Part shown: positions 1-12,742 of the stretch, in pieces
Numbering within the stretch: position 1 is the first letter of the stretch
Layout: every line of letters begins with the position of its first letter
From: Drosophila pseudoobscura
Taxonomy: Eukaryota; Arthropoda; Insecta; Diptera; Drosophilidae
Assembly (NCBI RefSeq): GCF_009870125.1
Contig: NC_046681.1
Location: forward strand, 14,211,001 to 14,275,000
Length of the DNA stretch: 64,000 nucleotides
Direction: 5' to 3'
Program-made: the position numbers and the translations under genes
The notes under the pieces: generated by a model
The model's database searches: none
Seen by the model: the letters and a program-made list of their open reading frames with translations, nothing else
What the model was told of the DNA's origin: nothing

Positions 1-3000
1 GACAGCAAACATCAATCAGGCCGAGGCATTGAGCCGCCAATCGCTTTGCGCACACAAGTAGTCGGCAATTGGCACACAGATACAACCATACACACTGATA
101 TGCAGGAGGATACATTCAACATTCAGTAGTTCCATTTTGGAAGGGCCAATTATGGCTGCTTTGATCATCAATCAGCGGCCACAGTGGCAGACGCCAAACG
201 ATTGACCCCAAAGACGCAGACATCGACGATTCAGTTGGCCACGAACTAATAAACCAAAGACTCAAGGACTCGAGTGTCCTGGCAGCCAGTGTGCGCCGGT
301 CTGTATCAGTGTCTGTGCCTCTGTGTGTGTGTGTGAGTGTTTGCAAATTTTTGACAGCTGCCAAACAAACGTTGCACATTAACGGCAATTGCTTTTAAAT
401 TGATTGATTTGCCCAGCCGAGGCGATAAGCGGCCTCCAGAGCCCCTGTCCCCTGGCTCATGTTTGTGAGTGGGTGTGCGAGTGCATAGGCAAACATGAAC
501 AGGTCGTGCAGGACGTGCAGTCCTGCCACTGACAGAGCCTCTTGATTGCATCCCGTTCCCGCCCCCACCGCAATCCCCAGCACCGCCAGCACCACTTCAC
601 TCAAGCAGCCGCCGCGTCCGTCTAGCTTTTGGCAAACAAAATATGATTGCCTGCAATTAGGCGCAGCGATTTTGGCAGCCTTCAAAATCATTCTCACCTC
701 GAGCCATGGCCACCCTCGCGTCCGTTGCGTCCGTGGCGTCCACTGGCACCGGTTGGCGCATACAATAAGAAATTTGCCAAAATTTTCAAAAATGACCCCT
801 CAACACGCCAAAAACTAATTACACACACGGTCTACGGTTGCATTTCATCTGCATGCTAAAGAAGGGGGCGGCTGTTCGGTGGTAGGTTGGTTGTGGAAAA
901 TGTCAAAGGCCCCATATAAAACAGTACCAGAAACGTGCCCACGAGCTACTTCGGACCAAATTAAGCGACTTTCACTAGCCACAAAACAACATAAACGAAC
1001 GACAAGGACCCGGTATGTGTTACTATTTTCTATCTACTGCGACTATATGTACATATATATATCCATTTTCGAATTCAAAACTGAACGTTCTTCGTGCAAT
1101 CAAATTGAAAACTGCTATACTATAACAAATAAGATCTGTACGTTTGCCTTTCGGCAAATACCCTCGCTCTACTCTCCCAAGGTCCCAAAAGGAGCTGCAT
1201 CTCGTGTGGCATTCACGCCTAAATCGACGGACATTTGCCATTTTCTGTGAGCGCACTTTTAATCAACAAACTGATGAGGCAACATCGGCCTTTGTAACGG
1301 TATCGGCAGACGTACATGCCTACCATGGACACGCCCACTGGTGGCAACACAATGGAGTAGGGTACCCAGAATATGCAATTTCGTCAGATCGGCAGTTTTG
1401 TGAGCAATCAATTTCGATGCAAATTCACTTGTACTTGACGACTCCATGAATGAGGCGAGACTCTGCGGCCGACTCCACGTGGCGTATGAGTGATGTTGAA
1501 TAAGCAGGAACGCATCACCAGGATGGAGACACAAGAAGACAACACGCGTCATCATCACTCAATTTATTGAGAATGATCCCACTCTCCAGTAAAGAAGATG
1601 CAACTATTCCAAATAAATACCAGATCATACTACAACAGAACAGAAATCGCAATGATACTCCAAAACAATCACTTTCCTGTTCGGGTTACCTACCAGACGG
1701 CTGTAATTTTGTAAGCCACCATCAATTAAATATTTTATAACCCGATTATTGAACAACAAAATACTGTACAAGCAAACAAAGGAAAATTAATTTCACTCTT
1801 ATTTATTTTCAATTGTTTGTTGCTTTGCGGACAAAATATGGCCAAGACCAGGGTCCATGTGCGTGAATAGCATTAAACTTATGCGCATTAATTTTATGCC
1901 TCGTCCCGCCGGGATGGACCATACGGGAATGGTCTGGACTCTACTGGCATATAAAATGCGCTTTAACTTAATTTTTATTGTTGTCGAGATTTTCCCACTC
2001 TCTCTCATCATCATCGCCACCATCATCCGAGCCGCGGCATGTGTGGATTGCATTTTTATTTTAATTAAAAAGTCTCCGTCACAAAGCGAATCGGTCGAGT
2101 CCATTCCCCATCAATTCAAGTGGCCATCGTCCGATGCCAAATGTATTTATGGCTTCATTTTGTTTACTTGTTTGAGACTCCTGGCCGGAGTCCTCTGCCA
2201 AAGTTTCCCGCCTACCCACATGTTTGTGGATTAAAGAGGCTTTAGTTATAAATGCGATAAAAAAATATATTTTTGCCTCTTGTCGATTATCGTTCAGGCT
2301 ATCGTAGTATCACTTGATTGAATCGAATTGATTAAATTCTTAATTAAATGCACCCGGTCTCCGGTGGATGGAGTCGCTGCACTTTCCCTTTCCTCGCACT
2401 CATTAAGCAGATCTCTGTTACAACTTCTCCATACCCTATGGCAGAGGAAGATACTTAAGTTATTAAAATGGATAAAAGACCATTCCAGAGGAATATCTCG
2501 TACAATATAGATTATAAATAATTAAAACTAAAATTATGATATATAATTGACATGATCGATTTCGCTTCTTAAAGTCAAAAATTAGATGGGTGAAAGTAAA
2601 CAAAAAATATGTCACTATGATATAAAAACCACTGAAGGGAAAACATATCCCCTATTGTATTTATATTAAAAACTATTCCTATTAAGGACAATATTTTTTC
2701 AGGTCTCCAAGCTGAGTCCTTTTATATATATTCACTTGCTTATGGAATCCAAAATACCTGAAGGTTATACGTCTTTGTAGGACAAAACAATATGTTCAAA
2801 ATTATTGGAGTGAATTTAGTTTAAACTGATTTATTTTTTGATGTTATATTTACAAAGCTCTCAATGTCCAAATCTACTCAATTTAAGTTTTCTCTTTCAA
2901 TAATGACTCAGTTTCTCTTAGCACTAATGAAGAGCACGAATTTCAGTTCAGACTCAAGATATTCTCTTGAGCTAAAATAAGGTACTCGAAACAGACACTC

Positions 3001-4415
3001 CGAGCAAAACTCATTTGGATGCTTTGCCACTCGGCAGCCTTTTCCATACCATACATTTCAGCGCCAGCTTGCAAATATTGCAACACCGCCATGTGGCATG
3101 TATTGAGATATTATTGCACCCCTATACACAAGCACACACACACACAGAAAATCACACACTCTCGCCCAGAAGCACGCATGAATGCAGGTGAATAAAAAAT
3201 TGTTGCAATTTGCAATGATTTATGATTTTGATAAATTTTCTTCAGGTGACTTTATTATTTTTCCTAATAATGATCTATGGCCATGTGCGCCGGTAGCACA
3301 AAAAGGCGAAAATTTGAATTTCTGTGCTATAAAAGGAAGTTAAATAAGGAGATCGAAGAAAATGCGTGCTTTCTGGGATAAATTGGGAAAACAAACCACA
3401 ACAAAGCCGCAAATTAACACAATTGAATCTTTATCATCCTAGTGACAGAATGAATGGGAAAGACAATTTCAATTAAGTACTATTAATTTTTGCTACGATT
3501 TATTAATTATAATCCACAATTTGCGTATGTTTTTACCTAAACAGCACGAAAATAAAATCGAGGAAATAACAACCACTGGAACCTACATGTTTGTATATTT
3601 CCTTTTTTTTAGTGAATCGAATTGAATTGGAAATTACTTAATTTAGTTTAAAATATTTCTTAGACTTTAAACTGTTAAATATTCTATCTTCATTCAATAA
3701 CCTTGACCCAAAGAAATAGTTCAAACTGAATTTCCCACAATGAAAATGTAATTTATCAAAACGTTTCAGAGTGAAAAAGGAATTCAATAATTTTTGGCAT
3801 ATTTTAAAACAAACATAAATGTAAAAAAAAATAATATTTGTGTCGCTATCGAATCCCTTGCCATCATTTCATGAATTTCACACATTGCATAAACAACCAA
3901 TTGGTAGCAATAATAAATGCATTTTCATGTACAATAATTGCCATGTCTGCACCGGCCCTCTCTTCCAAACATTCTGCCGAAAATATCAAAACTTTATTGA
4001 GGCAAAAAGTTCGGCATGTCAGCAAAAAATGTTCGAGGGCAAATACCAACAACTGCAACATCCGCAGGAGCAGAAACAACACAGTGAACGACATCCAGCC
4101 ACTAAAGCGCATAAATAATGAAACATTTGAACTAAAACCCAGAAGCAACCACCAACAGTGGTCACAAGAAAAACATGACAAGATTCGTTGATGCAACATT
4201 TACACACTCTTCCAAATCCATCGCTTATAGCATAGCAGGCTGAGCAGTTTCCATCTTTAATCCATCCATCTTTAATCGATTGTTCCTTTCACGACCAAGG
4301 CTTGTGTTTCAACCGATCGTTGATGGTGGTTCCTGCTTATATATGTATGTACAGGATGCAGGAAAACAGGATGTATGAAAAGGTTATATAGGCACTTTTT
4401 TGATTGTTAGAACAA
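1..4415. other. Non-coding stretch, no supported gene
   Basis: No open frame here has a recognisable domain, signal peptide or credible exon structure. The stretch holds a short TG run at about 321-340 and a short AC run at about 3133-3146. Most of 2.2-4.4 kb is very AT-rich. A TATA-like TATAAAA lies at 915-921 and a donor-like GGTATGTG near 1012, but they do not form a convincing promoter-exon unit. It could be intergenic or intronic. Confidence 0.6.
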
Positions 4416-4488
4416 GCCCCAGTGGCCTAATGGAGAAGGCACCGGCCTCCTAAGCCGGGGATTGTGGGTTCAAGTCCCACCTGGGGTT
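4416..4488 (+). tRNA. tRNA-Arg-CCT: tRNA-Arg (anticodon CCT)
   Basis: This 73-nt sequence folds as a full cloverleaf and decodes AGG. The acceptor strands are 4416-4422 (GCCCCAG) and 4481-4487 (CTGGGGT), giving six Watson-Crick pairs plus a G1:U72 wobble. The anticodon stem is CCGGC (4442-4446) with GCCGG (4454-4458) around the loop CTCCTAA, so the anticodon CCT is at 4449-4451. The T arm is GTGGG-TTCAAGT-CCCAC, and GGTTCAAGTCC is a good internal B box. Runs of T at 4487-4491 and about 4501-4507 can end RNA polymerase III transcription. There is no intron. The sequence closely resembles animal tRNA-Arg-CCT. The base after the acceptor stem (position 73) is T, which is unusual for an arginine tRNA. 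No other RNA gene was recognised nearby. Confidence 0.95.
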
Positions 4489-4640
4489 TTTGGGTGTAAA
4501 TTTTTTTGTTTTGAACGAGTGCATGGGTAAAGTTCACTACTCATATTCTATAAAAATACACTCTACACCGTATATTTTTAAATAATTCATGTGAAACGAA
4601 TAAAAGAAACTATGATCTGAAATGCAAATATCGTATGGTG

Positions 4641-4710
4641 TCGCAGATGCTTCCTTCTATTAGCCACAAATGTATGACCAAAGTCGTAATACTCTGGAAG
4701 GGTATAAAAA
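4641..4710 (+). repeat. Possible decayed DINE-1-like 3' tail
   Basis: The segment starts with TCGCAGATGCTTCCTTCT and ends about 60 bases later with GGGTATAAAAA. Both landmarks, in the same order and at similar spacing, occur in the 3' end of the element at 11.8-12.9 kb (GGTCGGAAACGATTCCTTCT, then GGGTATAAAAAC). The intervening bases are poorly conserved, so this may be an old fragment or chance similarity. Confidence 0.3.
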
Positions 4711-5596
4711 CACTAAAACTAACAAAACTTGCCTAGTCAGAGCAACAAATTAAGGAAAAAAAATGATGCGAAACAAAGCGACAACAAAATACCGCAGAAA
4801 CACACAAAAATAAACCGAGCACCCAGAAAATTTGATAAAAATGTGCTAGAGCAGGGGCAGAGGTAGTTTTGTAACAGCTGATGCTACCAGCACATGGCAA
4901 TCGTTTTAAAATCAAATTCGGCTGTTTTAAATCAAATTAACTGCACAACGCGTGGCCTTCGGCGAAGGAGAATGACTCAAAGAGGAATAACCGAAAGTCA
5001 ACAGCAAAAAATGTTGCACAAGTGACTAATCTTGACTTTTTGATACCCGTTTCTGACATTTTTACTGATCTCTGGTTCAATAATAACCAATTTTTTTTCT
5101 TTTATTATCCTGTTTGAGTGGTAAACAAATTTCTAGAAATATATTTATATGAGACACGATGTACTAAACTCTACACAGTGAGAAGTCCATAAAACGCAGA
5201 TACCTTTTACCTTATGTTGTGTGGATTTGTCTATTTCAGCAATGTTATGGCAGAGCTTGGAACCAAAGTCTGCCACGGGAATAATTCAAAAACGCACCGC
5301 CAGAGAATGATAGAACGGGGCGGCAGCCAAGAGAATTCCAGCAAATAATCCAACGATCCAGCGATGGCGTGGTGCCAGGACCATGGGCAGGACCAAGACC
5401 AAAACTCGACCTCGAACCCTAGCCTTAACCCAGCCCCGAACCAGTCACCAGGACATTTTGCATGTCAACATAATTGCCTCGAATTAACTTTTTGTTTTTG
5501 CTTCCCAAAGCCGTATACTCGTACCAGCGACAACATTTCTGGAACTGCTGCCCACTCAACTGGATGTGTGTGTTCCGTTCCTGTTTTTGTTTGGGC

Positions 5597-5638
5597 GAGC
5601 TGGAGCTGGAGCTGGCGCTGGAGCTGGCGCTGGAGCCG
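5597..5638 (+). repeat. GAGCTG/GCGCTG hexanucleotide array
   Basis: About seven hexamer units alternate between GAGCTG and GCGCTG with little drift. In one frame they would read as short-side-chain repeats, but no gene frame around them is supported, so this is treated as a minisatellite in non-coding DNA. Confidence 0.8.
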
Positions 5639-8600
5639 GACAGTTTTACATGCGCAAAATAATTTGGCTCTGACAAAAGTTTGATCACATTTTTTGGCCA
5701 GAGCTTGTTCGAGTCTCCCGGTCCTGCACTGCCGTGCCCTGCTTTGTGTTGCTCTTTGTGCGTTGATTTATGCTGCAAAATTAAATGCCAGAACCACAGT
5801 TGTTGGCGTTTGCTAATTTAATTAGCGGCTTTCGCGTGTGTCTCTTTTGCAAATAGTTGGCCAACGTTTTGACCGGCCACAGTCGAGATGCCAGTACAAT
5901 GTTTTTCCAGGCAAATAAGCTCTTCAGTGGCGGGGGGCTCTGGTGGGGCGGATGCCAAAATATTTGTGGTGACGGACTTAGAAGATTGTTACAGAAAATA
6001 TAGACTCGGATTTCTGATGGGACACATTTCATATCATTTCATTAACTACTCGTTTTGTGAATGAATTCCATTTCTTATTACCCATTCACGGTCTTACGTT
6101 TGACACTATCGATTGGCTTTCCTCTCTGTGAGCTCAACTTTCCATTTTGTGCCTTTAATGAACGAATTTCGATACGCAGCCATTCGCAGAAATTCATTTA
6201 TTGGTCGGTTTTTTTTTTTTTTTAATAAAGCCCCGTGCATACACAATGCCAGTATGCATATAGACTCCTATCATGCGTCCAACAGACACGACATGGAGCC
6301 AACGACAGCGACAGAGAGACAGAGAGCGACAACGACGAGGACGAGGAGGAGGCGACGGCTCAGCTGCCCGGACCCGTGGGCTGATTAAAACTGATTTATT
6401 GCTTTAAATGCAATTTACATAAAAATCAGACAGTAAGTTTGCCTGAAAAAGGCTCGGGAAATGGGGAAAAGCGGAACGCTTTTGAATGCGTAAGTTGTAA
6501 ATATTGCGCATTTGTGTGAAAATGTTGTAAACCAATCCAAACATGAACAGGAATTTAACTTTGGAGACGTGCTTTTTGCACTCAAAAATATATTTTGCAG
6601 AAATTCGGAAGAGTATGATATTAATTAAGGAGGGAATAAATATCTTAATAGCAAATAAATAACAATTAACATCTAAATATATTGATTACTTATTAATCCA
6701 TTTTATTTTTGCCTTTGACTTTTCGGCATTCTTTTATAAGATGCCAAATGGATCCTTATAAGAATCTTACAGAAGACCACCTTACACTTACTTTAGAGAC
6801 TCCATTATAGCGATGCGCTGCTTTTAATTGCATAAATTACTTCGATCCCTAATTTTCGGCAATGCCTTTTTTTGTAGCCCTTGGACGGCTCTGCGCAATT
6901 TTCGGATGCCGCAGGGAGGATGCCCAAAAAAGTGATGGCTTCTGCGGCTGGCCGCATATGTGGGCCAACTTAGTGGCAATAAGTTAAATTAGCATAAACT
7001 TAATTAGCATAAGAGTGTCGGGCCAACAGGGAGCTAGATAGAGACCAGGTGGGCGAGTGGGTGTCGTTGCAGCGTGGTTGCGGCAGATACAGCCAACCAA
7101 ACACCCCCTCTGCATATTTCACAGCAAATCCGCAGCGCATTAAAAGAAAATACGTGGCGGGGAAAAAAGTGGAAAATAAAATGCACAGCTAAACAATGGC
7201 AGCGCGCGTTCCGAGTCTGGGGATTGTGCCAATGAAGTAACGACCGCACACACTCTGCTTTAGCAATGTGGAGATGGGATGTGGCTGGGATGTGGATGTG
7301 GATGGCTAAGGGTACGCTAAGTGACTGCTTTTACACATTCAGCCGAGGCTGATGGGATTGCCGGGTGATATGGAGAAACAGAAACAGAAAGAGGTACAGA
7401 TACGGATACGAATACAGGTATAGCCGTACAACATTTAGAGGCGAGCATGCCAAGCTGGCACTTTCATATGAACAAATGTACACGGCTTGCTCTCCTACCT
7501 GGCGCTTGATCCCCAGAGCGAACAACGCGACAAGATAAAAGCTGCCATACTAAATCTGTTGTATGTGCGCCCAGGGACTCGGGACCAGCTCAGCCGAGCA
7601 TCTACTGCAGTTCCCCGGCTGTTTCTTTGGCTCTGGCAACGCTGCGTATGAGCAATGCTCGGTGGGCATCCACCTGGATTCGGCGACTGGCCCTGGCCTG
7701 GCATATGCAAAATAATGCGCACAATATTTTTATGCTCGTTGAATTCACTTAGTCCAAGTGAATCTCAGAAAATGATACGTACGAGTGTATCTGAGCGAAT
7801 GCGCATTTCGATCTGATTTTTAGATAAATTTGTATGTACGATGGCTAGAAAGTAGATTGAGTGAGCAATTGAGGGTGGGGACTTGTGTTGATGCAAATAA
7901 TTACACACCTTTGGATTGTACGGTTTGAGCCGCAATAAATCATCGACCGTATCTGATTCCATATACACGAATATACACAGCAATTCCAATAAATTGCACA
8001 TGAAATACGAAGGCCCATCATTAATGCAACCATTATTTAACAATTTTTTGTTTCGCTTTTTATCTGCTGCAGGGGCAGGCCTGAAGAGGCCAAAGTTAAT
8101 TTCAGAGAACACTTTACGTGGTGCAATTTGGAAAGTCAGTTGCATTCAGACCCACAACCAGGGCCTGGCTCAGGCACCGGACCGGACGAGCAACACATTT
8201 GGTAAGCAATAAATTGACCAAGCAGCCAACGCCATCATCTACTTTAAAAGCATTTGTTGCCCCACCCAATCCGGGCACTCCACCGCCACCGCCACCTCCA
8301 CCCACCATCCATGCCACTAGCAGAGATCCACCCGGGATGGCGCTCCCCCATTCCTTTGGCAGCCCGCAACACTCGAAGCGGCGACGACGCTAAAAAGATA
8401 CCGGAAATGTTACAGGAAACAAAATGACTTAATGGCCGCGATTGCCACGGCATGGAATCGTTACAGACATCGTCCTCTGGTCCTCTGGTCCTTACTCGTT
8501 GCTCGTTGCTCCTTGGTCCATGGTCCATCCTGCTAGCCATTCATTGCAGTTGCCGAGGTCAGCATAAAAGCATAATGGAAAGGTTATCGCTGCTATGGCA

Positions 8601-9650
8601 TGACTGGTATGCTCTTTCACAGATCGAAATACTAAATACATCATTTATACGAGTATTCGAGAAAAGAGTTTTCAATATAGAGTTTTAACTTAATGCTCTT
8701 TTAATTGTACACTGGGAGGTTGTTTAGTCTCTAAAATTAAGTATTTTCCTTTCATCAGGAAGTTTCTGATCTACTGAAATATATTCGAATATCATTTATA
8801 TACTACTTATTTGCATACCACACGGTATTGGGATTATGAAGTATTTTTATGATACAACAATACTCTCAATGTATATTATCTTGTTCTATTTTACGAATTA
8901 AGAATACTGTATTGCACCCATGACAAAGAAGGTGAGGAACTCGATACGCCCCATGGGCCAGGATCTATAAAAGTCCTATCGTTCAATGAAGCGCAGACTG
9001 CCGCCACACTGAGGCAGGAGCCTTTGAATGAAACCGATGATGAGCCGCCAAATGAGCAAGGTACTGGCTCTCGCTGGCCCGCTGCTGGTGCATCTCCAGC
9101 ATTCCACCGCTCAACAACGTAAACGTAATTGCACTGGCCGCATAATTATCATAAGCTACACTGGGCTGCATAATGTTGAAACGATTTTGAGGTTTGAATT
9201 TCTTTTGTGCCCAAACATATTTCTAATTAAATTAATTAAGCGAAGCGAGAATGTGGCAAGTATGCCAGCCAATTAGTGGAAAATGCAAAATTAAATGTCT
9301 GCTTTGGCTGTCTGCATAGAGTGCGAAGAGGAGTAGAGATAGAGAGGGAGAGAGACTGCTGTGGGTGGCAGGAGCAGGGCCATCTGCTGGTGCTGTTCTT
9401 GTCCACTCTTAGGGCGGATAGCTCTTTGTTGGCCTCCTCCGCTCCGGCAATAATTGCGTTTAGACATGTAAGCTTTTCTTTTACCGTTATGCGTGTGTAT
9501 ATGTGTGCACGGGTATCCGTGTGGGGCTGTGCGAGAGTAGGTATGTTAGCGTATCTGTGTGACAAAGTTAATGACGGCATAATTAAACAAAACTAACAGC
9601 AGACTAATAAAACGAATGTATACGCTGTATGTCGCTCAAGGCCTTGCCAC

Positions 9651-9700
9651 CTTCCCCTCTCCCTCTCCCTCTCTCTTGCTCTCTCTATCTCTTTCTCTTA
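9651..9700 (+). repeat. CT-rich pyrimidine microsatellite
   Basis: An almost pure pyrimidine tract of CCCTCT and CTCTCT units. A second tract of the same type lies at 9811-9843. On the opposite strand these are GAGA runs, which in Drosophila can bind GAGA factor; no promoter is seen next to them. Confidence 0.8.
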
Positions 9701-10504
9701 AACATTCTTCGTCTGTGTATGTCGACGTTTGTCAAGCGACAATTAAAGTCATAATGAAAGCAGACAATCATTATACCTGACCTACTCCACCTCCCCCCAA
9801 AAAGTACACCATCCTCTCTCTCTGTGTCCCTCTCTCTCTCTCTTATGGGTTAGTTATGCAGAAAGTTCAGAACAAAAGGGTATAACCCGAGCGTAAACAT
9901 GACGTTGACGGTCGCCCCGCGTCATTCCTTTGTTTTGCAGGCATATAAATTTCAAAATTAAAGCAAAGTTTAACCTTTGCCTTTGTCAACGGATGTATGG
10001 GTGTGTTCATACATAAAGGAATGTGTGCTGAACCCGCATCAAAGCAGTCGGTCAGCTCGGAATTCGCGCTATCGACAAATTCAATTTTTTCAACGTCTTG
10101 AAAAACAAAGTTATTTCAATTGAACCTGGTCAATACAAGTCTTGTAGATAAAAAAAAATAAAAATTATCGGTTCTAGCAATTGTGTCCCAAAGCATAAAG
10201 TGGAATTATCTCATAGTGTGGTTCCTCTTTTCTGTTTAGTCCAAAACTTCTTTAATTTGATTGCATTCAAATTACTTCAAGCTCATCGACATATTTACAT
10301 ATTTGTAAACATTCATATATATATATATCGGATATGATATATTTCTGTTGTTTTTTTAGCCAACCCGCACTTTCCCGAGTTCCACTCCAATACGTCAACA
10401 TGGCCAAACAGCTGCTCAAATATTAACTAATTAAATAGATTTAAGCTTTGATTAAATATTGAAATAGTAGACGGCAATCCTATTGACCAAGCTCCCAGAA
10501 ATGG

Positions 10505-10540
10505 TATAAAATGTCGGATAACTGCTGGAGGGAGAGTTTA
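10505..10540 (+). promoter_or_regulatory. TATA core promoter of the 338-aa secreted gene
   Basis: A TATAAAA box at 10505-10511 lies about 55 bases upstream of the ATG at 10566. A start about 30 bases downstream would fall near the GAGAGTTT at 10533-10539, which partly matches the arthropod initiator TCAGTT. The resulting 5' leader would be only about 30 bases. The exact start site is inferred. Confidence 0.6.
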
Positions 10541-10565
10541 ATTTGGCTTACAGTCGATCGAGAAG

Positions 10566-11582
10566 ATGCACTTGACCAAGCCAACGCTACTCCTGCTCGC
10601 CCTAACCATCAGCACCGGATGTGTTCTGGCCAAGCCGGAGCCACAACTCCTTGAGGGATTGTGGAACGGACTGGGGGAGGCCGGCCAGAATATCATCGAC
10701 GGTATCGTTGGTGCCGGGAAGAACGGAACGGCCATAGCTGAGGACTTCCTGGACAGCCTGAAGAACTCCACCTCTCAGTTCGCCCAGGATGCAGCCAATT
10801 TTGGGGAACAGATCGCCCATGCCCTCCACAAGGCTGCCGCTCAATCACTCTCAGAGTTCTCTTCTTTGGTGCAGTCCGTACTACAGATTCTACGTGGTGC
10901 CAACCTGAAGGGGACCGACCGAGTTAGGCGCAACGCCCTGCAAAAAGCCCTGAACGCTCTGGAAATAATCAATTCCACGACAGTGGACCTGGAGGCCTCA
11001 CTGGCCGATATTAGCGAGCAGCTGGAAGAGCAGAGGCAAGAGTATGCCGGGGAAATCAAGGAGCAGTGGAATGACTGGGCAGCCGACCAGCTGGAGCGCG
11101 TCGATGAGAAGACCGACGGTGCTGGCAGCGCCGACGCCGAGGCCATCATCGACGAGCTGCAGAACCGCTATTCGGCCTATCTTCACAGCTGCCTGGAGGA
11201 GTTGCAGGTTCGCCAAGGACAGTACGAGCAGAAAGTCCACGAAACCATCTCCATTTTCCACACCGCCACCAACGATCTGATCGGAAAAATCGATAACTGC
11301 CTGAAGCGCACTTCCGGACCCATCTCATGCCGCAGGGGCATCAATGAGGCCGTCGCCCAGCTGCAGGATGCACCCGGCGAGCTAATCAGCCTAAAGTTCC
11401 AGGGTCTGCAACTACTAGCCGTAGGTCTCGATGCCGCTAGCTGTGTAGGCCAAACCCTGGCAGATTATGAGCTTGAGAAGCCTAATGTGGAGCGCCAGCT
11501 GGAGGAGATCATTGAGCGTTATCAGGATGAGAATTCCACCACTGGAGAGGACTCTACCACCGAAGTATATAGCACATCATAA
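10566..11582 (+). CDS. Secreted helix-rich protein of unknown function, 338 aa
   Basis: I do not recognise an assigned function. The single open frame of 338 codons starts with a clear signal peptide (residues 1-22, leucine-rich core, likely cut after VLA), so the product is probably secreted. Residues 80-245 are rich in E, Q, L and A and probably form long helices or a coiled coil. The mature protein has four cysteines, C209, C245, C255 and C293, all in the C-terminal third, and four N-glycosylation sequons (N53, N67, N136, N323). R119-V-R-R122 is a furin-type site that could split it into two chains. The tail (about 323-338) is rich in S, T and E. The four-cysteine helical C-terminal region resembles insect secreted families such as DUF725/TsetseEP, but that is a weak guess. 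Codon use is GC-rich against an AT-rich background, which supports real coding. The start is favoured by the signal peptide and the TATA box upstream. Confidence 0.88.
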   Translation: MHLTKPTLLLLALTISTGCVLAKPEPQLLEGLWNGLGEAGQNIIDGIVGAGKNGTAIAEDFLDSLKNSTSQFAQDAANFGEQIAHALHKAAAQSLSEFSSLVQSVLQILRGANLKGTDRVRRNALQKALNALEIINSTTVDLEASLADISEQLEEQRQEYAGEIKEQWNDWAADQLERVDEKTDGAGSADAEAIIDELQNRYSAYLHSCLEELQVRQGQYEQKVHETISIFHTATNDLIGKIDNCLKRTSGPISCRRGINEAVAQLQDAPGELISLKFQGLQLLAVGLDAASCVGQTLADYELEKPNVERQLEEIIERYQDENSTTGEDSTTEVYSTS

Positions 11583-11994
11583 CTACGTGTCAATATAAGT
11601 AGGTGTGGGGTATAGTGCAGCAAAAAATTTAAAAAAAACACTTTCAATGCAACAAACGACAATTTTGATTTTATTGGAATTCTATTGAATCATTGCATTG
11701 CTCTTTTGGATTAAACATGATCCTGAAATGTTGTGACACAACAAACTATTCGGAAATACAGTAAACACTTATAAACGAGGGGGAACGTTGTGAGTTGCTG
11801 CGGACACCGCAACTCTACGGTTATACCCGATACTAAGTCAGTATGGCTCTCCTCCGGCAGACGCCGCTAATATAAAACGACACGACAAAGAGTGCGTGCG
11901 AGAGAGACAGAAAATCAGTCTGAGCGTGACGTCGGGCGCTGCGTAGCCACTGCAAATTGATTTGTTCCTTTTGGCTACAAAAATTATCTGATCT

Positions 11995-12700
11995 GATCCA
12001 GATTCAGCAATCTGATAGATATGGTCATTATCTATGATTCTGCGTTTTTAGTTTTCTCAAATCTGCAATATTGTGGATGCAACAGATTTTCGTCTTTTGT
12101 GGGGGCGGAAGGGGGTGGGGCGAAATTTTGAGATATACGTTTTATAGTGACATCTAACAGGAGTACGGATACTAAATTTGGTTACTCTAGCTTTAATAGT
12201 CTCTGAGATTTGTGAATATCCCCAGATTTGCATCCTTTGCGGGGGCGGAAGGGGGTGTGGCGAAATTTTGAAACAAACTCGTCTCGGTCCGATATATTAG
12301 GAGTGTGGATACCAAATTTGGTTGATCTAGCTTTTATAGTCTCTGAGATCTAGGCGCTAATGTTTTACTCTAAGCAAAGCCGCCTATGCTACGTGTGTGT
12401 TAGAGAGAGACAGGGCGAGAAAAAATGAAATTGTTTTCTTGATGCTGGCTATAATAATAATACGATCCAATTCAGATTCCGCAGTCTAAAAGATATGGTC
12501 ATTCTCTACGATTCTGGTTTGGTTTTTGGTTTTCTCGTATCTTTAAAATTGTGAATGCCACAGATTTTCGCCCTTTGTGGGGGCGGAAGTGGGCGGGGCA
12601 AAGTTTTGAAATATTTTTGGAGCAGTGACATATCACAGAAGTCTGGATCCAAAACATCGTTGCTCTAGCTCTTATAGTCTTTGAGCATTAGGCGCTGAAG
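11995..12700 (+). repeat. Repeated modules inside the DINE-1-like element
   Basis: A module beginning GATCCA-ATTCAG, containing GGGGGCGGAAG and GGCGAAATTTTGA and ending with CTCTAGCTTTTATAGTCT plus TGAG, occurs three times. A long copy lies at about 11995-12211, a shortened copy at about 12212-12355 and a long copy at about 12464-12695. The first and third copies align over their whole length. The second lacks the first half. Confidence 0.8.
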
Positions 12701-12711
12701 GGGACGGACAG

Positions 12712-12742
12712 ACGGACAGACGGACGGACGGACAGACAGACA
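12712..12742 (+). repeat. GACA/GACG tetranucleotide microsatellite
   Basis: Tandem GACA and GACG units inside the DINE-1-like element. A microsatellite of this kind at this position is a known property of the family and usually varies in length between copies. Confidence 0.9.

Larger units (their letters stand above)
4711..10500. other. Non-coding stretch with simple repeats
   Basis: No gene is supported. It holds a GAGCTG/GCGCTG hexamer array (5597-5638), GA/CGA-rich sequence (6301-6358), GGATGT repeats (7272-7306), CCACCG repeats (8278-8310) and pyrimidine tracts (9651-9700 and 9811-9843). A TATAAAAG near 8966 precedes an 82-codon open frame, but that frame has no further support. Confidence 0.6.

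Noticed and set aside
911..1020. TATAAAA followed by an apparent leader and GTATGTG donor
   Set aside because: Spacing between the TATA box and the nearest initiator-like TTCACT is about 56 bases, too long for a focused promoter, and no downstream exon could be linked.
9028..9276. Possible small secreted protein downstream of TATAAAAG at about 8966
   Set aside because: The hydrophobic start (SKVLALAGPLLVHL) is suggestive, but the ATG with that segment is internal, the rest is AT-rich non-coding-like sequence and there is no stable motif.
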